Shown here: positions 53,980-64,000 of the stretch, one piece after another
Layout of the letters: each line of letters opens with the position of its first letter
Position numbering within the stretch: the stretch's first letter is position 1
Source of the DNA: Mycolicibacterium mengxianglii
GTDB lineage: Bacteria; Actinomycetota; Actinomycetes; Mycobacteriales; Mycobacteriaceae
NCBI RefSeq assembly: GCF_015710575.1
Contig: NZ_CP065373.1
Span: 2,542,001 to 2,606,000, forward strand
Length of the DNA: 64,000 nt
Reading direction: 5' to 3'
Notes under the pieces: generated by a model
What the model was told of the DNA's origin: nothing
Databases searched by the model: none
The model's input: the letters and a program-made list of their open reading frames with translations, nothing else
Translations under genes and position numbers: made by a program

Positions 53980-55190
53980 AAGCCCGTCCGCTCCACCCGC
54001 ACCACCGCGATGTCGTCTGTGAGGCCGCCATGCGCCTGCGCCCGTTCTTCAGCACCGTCGATCAACGCCTCCACGAACTCCGGGCCCGGCAAGGAAGCGA
54101 TCGAGCGGGCGAGCTCGAGCAGGCCGTCTTCGCCGAGGCGTTCGTTGCCGTTGCCGGAGTGCCCTTCGAACAAGCCGTCGGTCAACAACACCAGCCCGTA
54201 ACCCTTCGGCAGGTCCACCTGGTGGGCTTCCCATCCGGCAGACCGCAGTCCGAGGGCCGGTCCGCCCGGGGGCTCGACCCACTCGACGGTGCCGCCACCG
54301 TGCAGCAACATTCCGGGATGGCCGGCGCGCACGGCGAAGATCTTCGGGCTGTCCGGCGGGATGGCCAGGCTCAGCACCGTGGCGAAGATCTTGGTGCTGG
54401 CCCGCTCCGCGTGCAGGATGCGGCCCAGCTGGCCCATCCGGTCCGAGCCGCGCAACCCGGCGAGCGTCAGCGTTCGCCAGGCAATGCGTAGCGCGACCCC
54501 CAGCGCCGCCTCGTCGGCGCCGTGGCCGGCGACATCGCCGATCATCACGTGCACGGTGCGGTCCGCAGTCTGTACGAAGTCGTAGAAGTCACCCCCAAGG
54601 AGTGCGTTTTCCCGGCTCGGCCGATATTTGGCGACGATCTCGACGCCGGGATTCTCGAGCAGCAGGGGCGAGGGCAGCAGGCCGCGTTCCAGGCGGGCGT
54701 TCTCCCGCGCCCGTAACTGGCTGGCATGCAGTTCCACGGCGACCAGTTCGGCGCGTTTGCGCTCGATCGCGTACAGCACTGCACGCCGCAGCATCTCGGG
54801 ATCGACGCGTCCCTTGACGAGATAGTCCTGCGCGCCCGAGGCAACCGCGGACACCCCGAAAGGTTCGTCCGACAGTCCGGTCAACACGATGACCGGGACT
54901 GTGGGGTTGACTGCCGAGATGCGGTCCAGCGCGGCTATGCCGTCGGCGTCGGGCAGGTTGAGGTCCAGTAACACGCAGTCGGGCCGTGCCGCTGCGAGTT
55001 CGCGTTCCGCATCGGCCATCGTCTCCGCCCACACCAGGCCGAAATCGGCAGCCGCGTCAATGATGAGTTCCTCGACGAGGATGGCATCTGCACGGTCGTC
55101 TTCGACCAGTAGCAGCGACAACGGCTGTTTGTGCGGGTGAAACGGCAGGACCGGCGCCGGTTCCGGAATCTGCGGCGCAGTCATCGACAA
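53976..55190 (-). CDS. response regulator fused to PP2C-type (SpoIIE/RsbU-like) phosphatase
   Basis: A 404-residue protein: receiver (about 23-145; VEDDRADA, Asp in CVLLDLNLPDADG, Lys in DYLVKGR), a coiled linker, and a SpoIIE-type phosphatase (about 185-404; GGDFYDF and GDVAGHGADEA metal sites, late GLTDDIAVV). RsbU/RsbP-like enzymes dephosphorylate STAS anti-anti-sigma proteins. A STAS gene lies 110 bp upstream in the same direction. ATG 55190 or 55184 could be the start. Confidence 0.94.
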   Translation of the reverse strand: MSMTAPQIPEPAPVLPFHPHKQPLSLLLVEDDRADAILVEELIIDAAADFGLVWAETMADAERELAAARPDCVLLDLNLPDADGIAALDRISAVNPTVPVIVLTGLSDEPFGVSAVASGAQDYLVKGRVDPEMLRRAVLYAIERKRAELVAVELHASQLRARENARLERGLLPSPLLLENPGVEIVAKYRPSRENALLGGDFYDFVQTADRTVHVMIGDVAGHGADEAALGVALRIAWRTLTLAGLRGSDRMGQLGRILHAERASTKIFATVLSLAIPPDSPKIFAVRAGHPGMLLHGGGTVEWVEPPGGPALGLRSAGWEAHQVDLPKGYGLVLLTDGLFEGHSGNGNERLGEDGLLELARSIASLPGPEFVEALIDGAEERAQAHGGLTDDIAVVRVERTGF

Positions 55191-55299
55191 ATCATGGTCC
55201 TTCTCGTCACAGCTGTTTCAGCAGCGCAACCCGGTGCTGGAGTGCGACGGGCACAACTTTACAAGGTGTGGGCAGCGCACGTCCGTCGGGCTGGCGACG

Positions 55300-55719
55300 T
55301 CAAGCGGACCGCTGCAACAACGGCAACAACAGGGTGCGCTGGGTTGCCCGGGCGTCAACGAAGTCGTGTAGCGCATCGGCCACGGAGTCCACCAGCGGCA
55401 ACATCCGGTCGCGGATGGTGGCGTCGAAAAGTGCGGCTGTGGCGGGGCCGGCGACCAGTGCCCACTCCACGTCCGCGTCCGCGGCCGCGTCGTCGACGCC
55501 GGTCAGTAACGAGACGCCGTCCGACGGGATCGAGTGCAGCTCGCTGAGGTCGAGCACGAATGCGGTATCGGGGAGCACGAACTGGCGTACCCGCGCGGCG
55601 ACCGCATCGAGGTCCGCCGCGCTGACATCCCCGCGAATCGCGACGACCGTGGCCAGGTGTCGCGAGCAGGCGCGGACTTCGGCGGCGCCGAACCGATTGG
55701 GTGCGATGGAAGTGGTCAT
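55300..55719 (-). CDS. STAS-domain protein, anti-anti-sigma factor-like (Rv1904-like)
   Basis: A 139-residue protein with a STAS fold: strand VVAIRGDVSAADLDAVAARV and the core FVLDLSELHSIPSDGVSLLT, where the Ser in PSDG occupies the phosphorylation site region of anti-anti-sigma factors. It probably binds an anti-sigma kinase when dephosphorylated by the neighbouring PP2C protein. Position before katG fits Rv1904. The ATG at 55719 was chosen over the upstream frame. No sigma or anti-sigma gene is in the window. Confidence 0.87.
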   Translation of the reverse strand: MTTSIAPNRFGAAEVRACSRHLATVVAIRGDVSAADLDAVAARVRQFVLPDTAFVLDLSELHSIPSDGVSLLTGVDDAAADADVEWALVAGPATAALFDATIRDRMLPLVDSVADALHDFVDARATQRTLLLPLLQRSA

Positions 55720-55740
55720 CGGCGGGCCCTCGTTTCTCGG

Positions 55741-55757
55741 TGTGACCAAGCTGTGAC
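55741..55757. promoter_or_regulatory. direct repeat TGTGAC-N5-TGTGAC upstream of the STAS gene
   Basis: Two hexamers (55741-55746 and 55752-55757), 11 bp apart, one helical turn. On the minus strand they read GTCACA twice, similar to tandem MtrA-type sites. They start 22 bp upstream of the STAS ATG. Confidence 0.45.
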
Positions 55758-55920
55758 CTAACGGTATCGCCGAAACTAAGGTCATCGGGCGATTCAGCTA
55801 ATGCTTTGGTAAGAATCACCGGTCACAGGGGGCGCAGGACACACAACGAAGTGCCGCTGTGCTCCTCATCCAGTGATGGGCGAAACCCGCAGATGCACAC
55901 CGACTTCCCTGTATCTCGAC

Positions 55921-55948
55921 ACCCCGCTGACGAGGGCATCGGCGGGGT
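55921..55948 (-). terminator. candidate hairpin after the LuxR-type gene
   Basis: ACCCCGC and GCGGGGT form a 7-bp stem around a 14-nt loop, about 50 bp past the regulator stop. There is no T run, as is common in mycobacteria. The rest of the 55758-55996 gap shows nothing further. Confidence 0.3.
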
Positions 55949-55996
55949 TACCGCCCGGTAGGGTGGCGCCGACCCGTCAGCAAACTGCCCGAAGGT

Positions 55997-57120
55997 TCAC
56001 AGGGTGACGACGTGCAGCAGGTGCACCAGCTCAGCCTGCCGGTGGGTGCCGGTCTTGTCGAAGATGTGCTGGACATGGGTGCGCACCGTCGCCAGAGACA
56101 CCGACAGCAACTCGGCGATCTGCTTGACGTCCGAGCCGTGCATGACATGCAAGGCCACCTCTGCTTCGGTCTCGGTCAAGCGGTACAGCCGCCGCAACAG
56201 GGCGATGGCGGGTTCGGGTTCCTCTGCGGGATCCACGACCAGCAGCAGTGCCGTCGCGCGGCGGTACGACGGCAGGACGTGAACCACGTACGGTCGCTTG
56301 CCGGACGGACGGAGGCACGTGAACGACTGCGCGCCCTGAACACCGCAGGGGCTTCCCGTGACCGCTGCGGCGATCGCGCTGCGGAGTTCCCGGTCGACGG
56401 ACGGGTGCGCTGCGACAACCCGGCTCGAACGCAGACACAACCCGTCCTCGGCCCGAAGGATCCGCTCGGCGCCCGAATTCATGGTCACCAACCGGTGATT
56501 GCGGTCCACCACGAAGATCCCATGCCGGACGGTCCCGATCGCGCTCGCGAGGTCGTCGGTGTGATCTTTGAGCGCCGCCAAATCATCGCGGATCCTGTTG
56601 GCGCGCAATAGATGCGGCACCAGTCCTCGCATCGCCGCCATCCGTTCCGGTGTGTCGAAGGAGACCGTGAGACGGGGGGACCAGATGGCCAGACACCGTG
56701 GCTGACAACCATCACCGAGCCGAACGAACAGACCGTCGTCCAAGCGATGCGGATGCAGCCATTCTGTGTAGAACGCGGAGTGTCGATACGGATCGATCAG
56801 CTCGGCGCCGGTCCGGATGGTGCCCACTGCGCCGCGCTGTACTTCGGCCAGGACGTGGTCGGTGTGGCAGTAGTGCGTGGCGTAGCTACGCGCCGCATCC
56901 GCAGGCAGAATCGAGCTTTCGATGGACCAGAACGGCCCGTCACACCGCAGTAAGGCGCCGGCGGTCCCGCCAACGGTGTGGTGAATGCTGCGCAGCGCCT
57001 TCTCCCATTGGCCGGGAGCGCCGCCGCGGTGTAGACGTCCGAGACTAGGCGGGAGAAATCCTCGATCGAGACCATCGACTCGTCCACACAACGCTGGAAG
57101 GTCTTGGCATGCGTCACCAT
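55997..57120 (-). pseudogene. LuxR-type transcriptional regulator with a frameshift near the N-terminus
   Basis: The C-terminus has a LuxR helix-turn-helix (TETEAEVALHVMHGSDVKQI, then LSVSLATVRTHVQHIFDKTG) and the middle a PAS-like region (GTVRHGIFVVDRNHRLVTMN). The family-typical N-terminus (MVSIEDFSRLVSDVYTAAAL) reads in another frame from ATG 57075 or 57120, and continues as PGQWEKALRSIHHTVGG in the main frame. The frames join if one C is added to the three-C run at 57015-57017. It is either a fresh frameshift or a sequencing error; the frame downstream is intact. Confidence 0.8.
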
Positions 57121-57440
57121 CCTGGATCGGTATTCCGGGAAGTTTAGTCCGATCTCATGCGTCTGGATGAGGTATTCGGGGGCGGGCGCTGCTTTCGTCG
57201 TAGGAGTCGATTGTCTACTACTCCGGGGGCTTGGACCGATGTCGATACCCACCACACCGTCACCGCAGGGCCAGCAGCATTGGCGCCACGCCCGCACCAT
57301 CGTGGTCACGGCATTCGCGCACGTGCCGCACCATCTGCCTGAGCCGCGCGTCCACTACCCGCGGCGCTGTCCAAGCTATTTCGAATCGTCGAGACCGTCA
57401 CGGGAACACCTGTAGCCCACAGACAACGGCACCACAGACA
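57121..57440. other. 320-bp stretch without a convincing gene
   Basis: It separates the LuxR-type gene start from the katG 3' end. A 58-codon plus-strand frame from ATG 57241 (MSIPTTPSPQGQQHWRHAR) ends at 57415 but shows no family match or ribosome binding site. The right part holds a 13-bp direct repeat leading into the katG hairpin. Confidence 0.4.
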
Positions 57441-57445
57441 ACGGC
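57418..57445. repeat. direct repeat CACAGACAACGGC next to the katG terminator
   Basis: Two identical 13-mers at 57418-57430 and 57433-57445, period 15 bp. The second runs into the terminator stem. Confidence 0.7.
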
Positions 57446-57476
57446 GCCCCGCGAGCGGGGGCTCGCGGGGCGCCGT
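57441..57476. terminator. perfect 16-bp hairpin downstream of katG
   Basis: Arms 57441-57456 and 57461-57476 pair perfectly around GGGG. The stem lies 25 bp beyond the katG stop. A CTTTTC tail follows on the plus strand, whereas the katG strand has no T run. Confidence 0.75.
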
Positions 57477-57500
57477 CTTTTCAGTTCAGGTCAAACCTGA

Positions 57501-60237
<2,737 letters not shown>

Positions 60238-60244
60238 GGGTACC

Positions 60245-60281
60245 ACTATGCCCTTCTTTTCTGGAATGAGTCAAGACTTGA
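60245..60281 (-). promoter_or_regulatory. furA-katG leaderless promoter and FurA operator region
   Basis: On the minus strand: -35 TTGACT (60269-60274), 18-bp AT-rich spacer containing CATTCCAGAAAAG, -10 CATAGT (60245-60250), expected start near 60238. The palindrome TCAAG-A-CTTGA (60271-60281) overlaps the -35. The layout follows the remembered M. tuberculosis furA promoter, where FurA binds the AT-rich spacer. Confidence 0.75.
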
Positions 60282-60323
60282 TACTGACGTGTGCCGCCGA
60301 GTCAGGCTGGATACGATCCCGCC

Positions 60324-60755
60324 ATGGCCAAACTGGAGCTCTCGCGCAAGCTGTCCTTGAGTCCGCAGGACGCCTGGGGTCATGTCTCCAACCTGGGCGA
60401 GCTCGGTGACTGGCTGGTGATGCACGAGGGGTGGCGCAGCGACGTCCCTGACGAAATCTCAGTGGGCACAACCATCGTCGGCGTAGCGGGGGCCAAGGGC
60501 ATGCGCAACCGGGTCACGTGGACGGTGAAGAGGTTCGATCCGCCAGAGCTTTTGGAGGTCGAGGGTAGGGGCGTTGGCGGCACTCGATACGGCCTCAAGA
60601 TGACTGTGGCACCCACTGAAGCGGGGTGCTCGTTCACCGTCACGATCAACCTGGGCGGGGCGCCATTGTTCGGACCTGTGGGCGCCGTCGCGGCTCGGGC
60701 TGTCAAAGGTGATATCGACCGGTCCATCCAGGAGTTCGAGAAGCGTTACACCTGA
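60324..60755 (+). CDS. SRPBCC family protein
   Basis: A 143-residue helix-grip protein: LELSRKLSLSPQDAWGHVSN at the start and the long C-terminal helix (AVKGDIDRSIQEFEKRYT) are typical of polyketide cyclase/dehydrase-like SRPBCC proteins common in mycobacteria. It would bind a hydrophobic ligand; the role is unknown. It is divergent from furA and its stop lies 4 bp from the convergent diguanylate cyclase gene. Confidence 0.87.
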   Translation: MAKLELSRKLSLSPQDAWGHVSNLGELGDWLVMHEGWRSDVPDEISVGTTIVGVAGAKGMRNRVTWTVKRFDPPELLEVEGRGVGGTRYGLKMTVAPTEAGCSFTVTINLGGAPLFGPVGAVAARAVKGDIDRSIQEFEKRYT

Positions 60756-60759
60756 ACTG

Positions 60760-62430
60760 TCAGCTCGGGTCGGGGACTACGGTACAGCAGTAGTGAGCCA
60801 GTACCCGAACATGTGGGCGAATCGCGGCCAGCTCGGTATGGGCGGTGTCGGAATAGATCTCGACGAGGAAGCGGTCTGATCCGTCGGTGACCCCCACCGC
60901 CAGGACCGCAAAGTAGCCCAACTTCTCCAACAGCTCCACCTCGTTGGGATCGGAGTCGGGCAGATCAACTGCTGCGACGAACGCCCCGCCCGTGGCGATG
61001 GCCTCGGCGGTGGCGGGGTAGTCGGCGAGTCGGTAGGTCTCGTCCTCGGATTCGGCCAGCACGCGCAGACCTGACGCGCCGTCCCGGGAGCTGTCGATTC
61101 CGCGCAGCGAACGTACTGCCTCGCCGTCCTCGGTCATCACCGACACCGACCAGGCAGCGGCGTTGACGGCATGGCAGACGTGCACCGCCAGTGTCTGTAG
61201 CGCCGTCGCCGCCGTCTTCGGTCGGTGGGCGTCGAGGACTTCGACCACGCGCGCGACGATGTCGGGAGCCGGTTGATCAGCACCCCGGCGGCGGTGCTCA
61301 GGGGGCGGTACCGCGTCCTGATCGGCGATGCCGACACTGAATCTGCCAGGCCCCAGCCGCTTCGACTGCAGTAACGCAGCATCGGCGGCGGCGACCAATG
61401 CGGGTCCGGTGGCGATCGCCGATTCCGATATCGCGGCTCCCCAGCTCAGCGAAACATGTTGGCTCGCTTCCTCGATGATCGCGCGTGTTGCGTCGACCGC
61501 GAACCGTTCGGCGTCGGCGAGGGTGGAGCGGGGAAGGACGATGCAGAATTCGTCGCCGCCCATTCGGGCGACCAGGGATCCTGCGGTGGTGGCGGCGGTC
61601 CCGTCCAGCGCGTGGGCGACGATACGCAGCAGAGCGTCGCCTGCGGGGTGACCGTGTTGGTCATTGACCTCTTTGAAATTGTCCAGATCGCACACCAGCA
61701 GGGCCGGCCGTACCTCGTCGACATCCATACTGTCGAAGATCTCGTCGAGGCGGCGGCGATTCGCCAGTCCGGTCAGCGGGTCCTCGAAGGCCTGACCCCA
61801 CACTGCACTGAACAACTCGGAGCGCCCGATGGCGACCGCGGTGTGTGCCGCGATGGCCTGCAGAACCTGAATATCGCCGGGGCCGAAGCGGCGTCCGTCG
61901 ACACCGGTGGCCCAGATCTCGCCCCAAATGGTGTCGTTGTACATCACCGGGACGGCCACCTCGCTCTCCTTGCCGGCCCACCGCAGCATCGCCAGGTTCT
62001 CCGGCGACTGGTCGATGTCGTCAATCGAGTTGAGGTAGGGCAGGCCCTGTCGCAGCAGCTGCATCACCTTGCGCTCGTCGTTGACCGAATACACCTCGTT
62101 CTCCGGCCAGCGCTCCTCTTCCGGGCCGAGGTCGCCGACGTTGATCAGGGTGTGCAGCATGTCGTCGTCGCGGTCCCAGCGACTGATCGAGACCGAGGCG
62201 GCACCGAGTGCGAGTAACGAATGATGCGCGATCTGCTCGAGGGCCTCGTCGAAGTAGTTGGCGCACAACACCGCATGTGACATCTGCAGGAGCGCCCGCA
62301 GTACGTGGACTTCGTTCGTGTCTGCCGCGTCGAGCAGGTCGGACAGCTTCAGATTGCCGGACGTGGACTTGGGCGTCACGACATACGTCCCGAGACGCCG
62401 ACGCCGGCTCCCCCGTTCGATACCTTTCAT
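60760..62430 (-). CDS. GAF-GGDEF-GAF diguanylate cyclase
   Basis: A 556-residue cytoplasmic protein: first GAF domain (about 45-205; ESEVAVPVMYNDTIWGEIWA), GGDEF domain (about 215-375; DPLTGLANRRRLDEIF and RMGGDEFCIV, intact active site) and a C-terminal GAF-like domain (about 395-555). It would make c-di-GMP in response to a GAF ligand or redox state. No RxxD inhibition site precedes GGDEF. ATG 62430 follows GGGGTGG; GTG 62436 is possible. Confidence 0.92.
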   Translation of the reverse strand: MKGIERGSRRRRLGTYVVTPKSTSGNLKLSDLLDAADTNEVHVLRALLQMSHAVLCANYFDEALEQIAHHSLLALGAASVSISRWDRDDDMLHTLINVGDLGPEEERWPENEVYSVNDERKVMQLLRQGLPYLNSIDDIDQSPENLAMLRWAGKESEVAVPVMYNDTIWGEIWATGVDGRRFGPGDIQVLQAIAAHTAVAIGRSELFSAVWGQAFEDPLTGLANRRRLDEIFDSMDVDEVRPALLVCDLDNFKEVNDQHGHPAGDALLRIVAHALDGTAATTAGSLVARMGGDEFCIVLPRSTLADAERFAVDATRAIIEEASQHVSLSWGAAISESAIATGPALVAAADAALLQSKRLGPGRFSVGIADQDAVPPPEHRRRGADQPAPDIVARVVEVLDAHRPKTAATALQTLAVHVCHAVNAAAWSVSVMTEDGEAVRSLRGIDSSRDGASGLRVLAESEDETYRLADYPATAEAIATGGAFVAAVDLPDSDPNEVELLEKLGYFAVLAVGVTDGSDRFLVEIYSDTAHTELAAIRPHVRVLAHYCCTVVPDPS

Positions 62431-62527
62431 GCCCACCCCGTCAAGCGTCTGTGACTCTGCCGACGACTGTACGCAATCGGGGCTCAGGAGAAAGCAACTC
62501 GCGACTAGATCTTCTGTAACACGGGCG

Positions 62528-63208
62528 TTACACCGGCCAGTCTTCCCGCCGGTAGGAGGCGTCGAAAAACATCCACTCGTAGCGCGACGTCGTGGTGAAG
62601 TGCATCCGGGCGCGCGACTCCTCCTCAGGGGCCAGTGTGGGTCCCACCCGATCGACGAGTTCGAGGACCTCGTTGACTACTCCGGCAAACTCCTCGCTGG
62701 AGTAGGTGTCGATCCAGCGCTGGAACCGGGGATCCGGAGAGCCCTGTTCCACCAGGTGCCTGCCGACCTCGGCGTAAATCCAGTAGCAGGGCACGATCAC
62801 CGCGAGGCCCTCGCTGAAAGTTCCCGAATAGGTGGTGGCCAGCAGATAGCTGGTGTAGGCCAGGGTGGTGGGCGCCACCGGCGTCGTGGCGATGACGGCC
62901 GGGTCCAACCCGAGTTCGGGGAGCAGGCTGGCGTGCAGCGCCAGTTCGTCCTCGACCACGCCGACCGCGTGCCTGGCGAACATCGCGGTGTCAGCGAGGG
63001 TCGGACTCTTGGCGCCGACCAGCGCCAGGGTGCGCGCGTAATCACGGAGATAGTGCACGTCCTGGGCGACGTAGTGCCCGAACACGTCTGTTTCCAGCGT
63101 TCCGTCGGTGAGACCGGTCACGAACGGATGCCGCACGATTGCGTCGAAGATCGGTTCGATCTCCCGCCACAGCTGGGCCGACCAGGAATCCGGGCTGGGT
63201 ATCGTCAC
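62528..63208 (-). CDS. tenA: TenA-family protein (thiaminase II-like)
   Basis: A 226-residue helical protein: DAIVRHPFVTGLTDGTLETD, then FGHYVAQDVHYLRDYARTLA and LAVIVPCYWIYAEVGRHL with the Cys nucleophile, and a C-terminal Glu-rich helix. TenA enzymes hydrolyse the aminopyrimidine part of degraded thiamine for salvage. The GTG at 63208 gives VTIPSPDSWSAQLW. No other thiamine genes or TPP riboswitch are nearby. It is divergent from the P450 gene. Confidence 0.92.
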   Translation of the reverse strand: MTIPSPDSWSAQLWREIEPIFDAIVRHPFVTGLTDGTLETDVFGHYVAQDVHYLRDYARTLALVGAKSPTLADTAMFARHAVGVVEDELALHASLLPELGLDPAVIATTPVAPTTLAYTSYLLATTYSGTFSEGLAVIVPCYWIYAEVGRHLVEQGSPDPRFQRWIDTYSSEEFAGVVNEVLELVDRVGPTLAPEEESRARMHFTTTSRYEWMFFDASYRREDWPV

Positions 63209-63359
63209 CGGCGCCACTGTAGCCGACGTTTCGATCCGTGTGGCTCGCGCCCGAAAGAACCTGTCAATCAATCGTTTTCGGGTAGAGCCTGGGTGACACG
63301 CGCCGCCTGCTGGTGGGTATCGGTCGCCGTTTCGTCGCTGGTGTCTGCACAATGAGTGC

Positions 63360-64000
63360 ATGCCGACCGCCACCGACCCGCACACTTTGCTCGGCGCAGC
63401 ACTGGCCCCGGCCAACCGGATTGACCCCTATCCGCATTACCGCGGCCTACGTGAGTACGGCCCACTGCAGCTGCCGGAGGTGAGTCTGACGGTCTTCTCC
63501 TCCTTCGCCGACTGTGATGCCGTCTTGCGGCATCCGGCATCAGCCAGCGACCGGTTCAAATCGAGCATCGCCCAGCGTCAGATCGCTGCGGGTGAGGCGC
63601 CGCGACCGTTCGGGCTCGCTGGCCTGGTGGACCGGCGCCGCGCGCCGGCGTTCCTTTTCCTGGACCCCCCGGACCACACCCGTTTGCGGACGTTGGTCGC
63701 CAAGGCGTTCGTCCCGAAGGTGATCAATGAACTCGCGCCCGGCATCACCGCCCTGGTCGACTCGCTGTTGGACAAGATCGAACAGCAGGGCCGCTTCGAC
63801 GCCGTCGCCGACTTGGCGTACCCGCTGGCGGTCGGAGTGATCTGCAAACTGCTCGGTGTGCCGGTCGAGGATGAACCGCAATTCGGCCGGGCGTCGTCGC
63901 TGCTGGGGCAGACGGTGGATCCGTTCATCGCCGCGACCGGTGCGGTGCCGGAAGGTTTCGAGCAGCGCATCGAGGCGGGTAAGTGGCTGCGGCGCTATTT
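63360..64000 (+). CDS. cytochrome P450, N-terminal part (cut by the window edge)
   Basis: At least 213 residues from ATG 63360, open to the end. Family features: PHTLLGAALAPANRIDPYPH, then YRGLREYGPLQLPE, FLDPPDHTRLRTLVAKAF (C-helix) and GVICKLLGVP. The haem motif lies outside. The start resembles the CYP164 group of M. leprae and M. smegmatis as far as I recall, but this is uncertain. It is the fourth P450 in the window. Confidence 0.87.
   Translation, partial: MPTATDPHTLLGAALAPANRIDPYPHYRGLREYGPLQLPEVSLTVFSSFADCDAVLRHPASASDRFKSSIAQRQIAAGEAPRPFGLAGLVDRRRAPAFLFLDPPDHTRLRTLVAKAFVPKVINELAPGITALVDSLLDKIEQQGRFDAVADLAYPLAVGVICKLLGVPVEDEPQFGRASSLLGQTVDPFIAATGAVPEGFEQRIEAGKWLRRY

Noticed and set aside
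63250..63282. CCCGAAA-N19-TTTCGGG between tenA and the P450 gene
   Set aside because: The long spacer makes an operator unlikely and no other support was seen.

Overview
The window is high-GC actinobacterial DNA, and its gene content points to an environmental, fast-growing mycobacterium (Mycolicibacterium type). Markers include katG-furA, IdeR-type and KstR-type operators, F420-dependent oxidoreductases, several P450s of the CYP124, CYP125 and CYP140 types, an Rpf lytic enzyme and the mannosyltransferase mgtA. A lon gene is present, which M. tuberculosis lacks. Several genes match, from memory, the order of the M. tuberculosis Rv1876-Rv1909c interval: bfrA, Rv1877-like MFS, cyp140, rpfC, Rv1891-like, Rv1894c-like, cinA, Rv1904-like STAS, katG, furA. 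Much accessory material lies between these anchors.

1-13.9 kb: a frameshifted LLM oxidoreductase cut by the window edge; lon with a HAIR-like operator; a translationally coupled pair of a degenerate class III cyclase and an MscS/cNMP-domain channel; DUF1810; an amylase-deaminase-TPR-FUSC run on the minus strand; EthD and enoyl-CoA hydratase genes. 13.9-18.3 kb: an iron-storage island (bfd and bfrA flanking two IdeR boxes), then a xylulokinase and an MFS exporter. 18.3-26.4 kb: a lipid/steroid-like region where two KstR-type boxes flank a CMD gene and an amidohydrolase/NTF2-like operon with a divergent dienelactone hydrolase, then thioesterase and mgtA. 26.4-39 kb: three P450s, rpfC, small secreted proteins, another F420/LLM enzyme and an Rv1894c-like nitronate monooxygenase behind a third KstR-type box.

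39-51 kb: a GNAT protein with a GyrA-tower-like N-terminus, cinA, amidase, AraC regulator, amidohydrolase, a three-gene Rieske/membrane operon, yaaA, nitroreductase, phosphodiesterase, methyltransferase, and an ArsR-SRPBCC fusion with two near-identical palindromes on its promoter. 51-60.3 kb: a phosphorelay (CHASE3 kinase, single-domain regulator, regulator-PP2C phosphatase, STAS protein) that looks like a partner-switching input to a stress sigma factor; a frameshifted LuxR-type regulator; katG-furA with a leaderless promoter. 60.3-64 kb: SRPBCC, GAF-GGDEF-GAF diguanylate cyclase, tenA, and a P450 cut by the right edge.

No tRNA, rRNA, CRISPR array, insertion sequence or prophage was seen. 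Two certain single-base frameshifts, both in short C runs, could be real decay or assembly errors.
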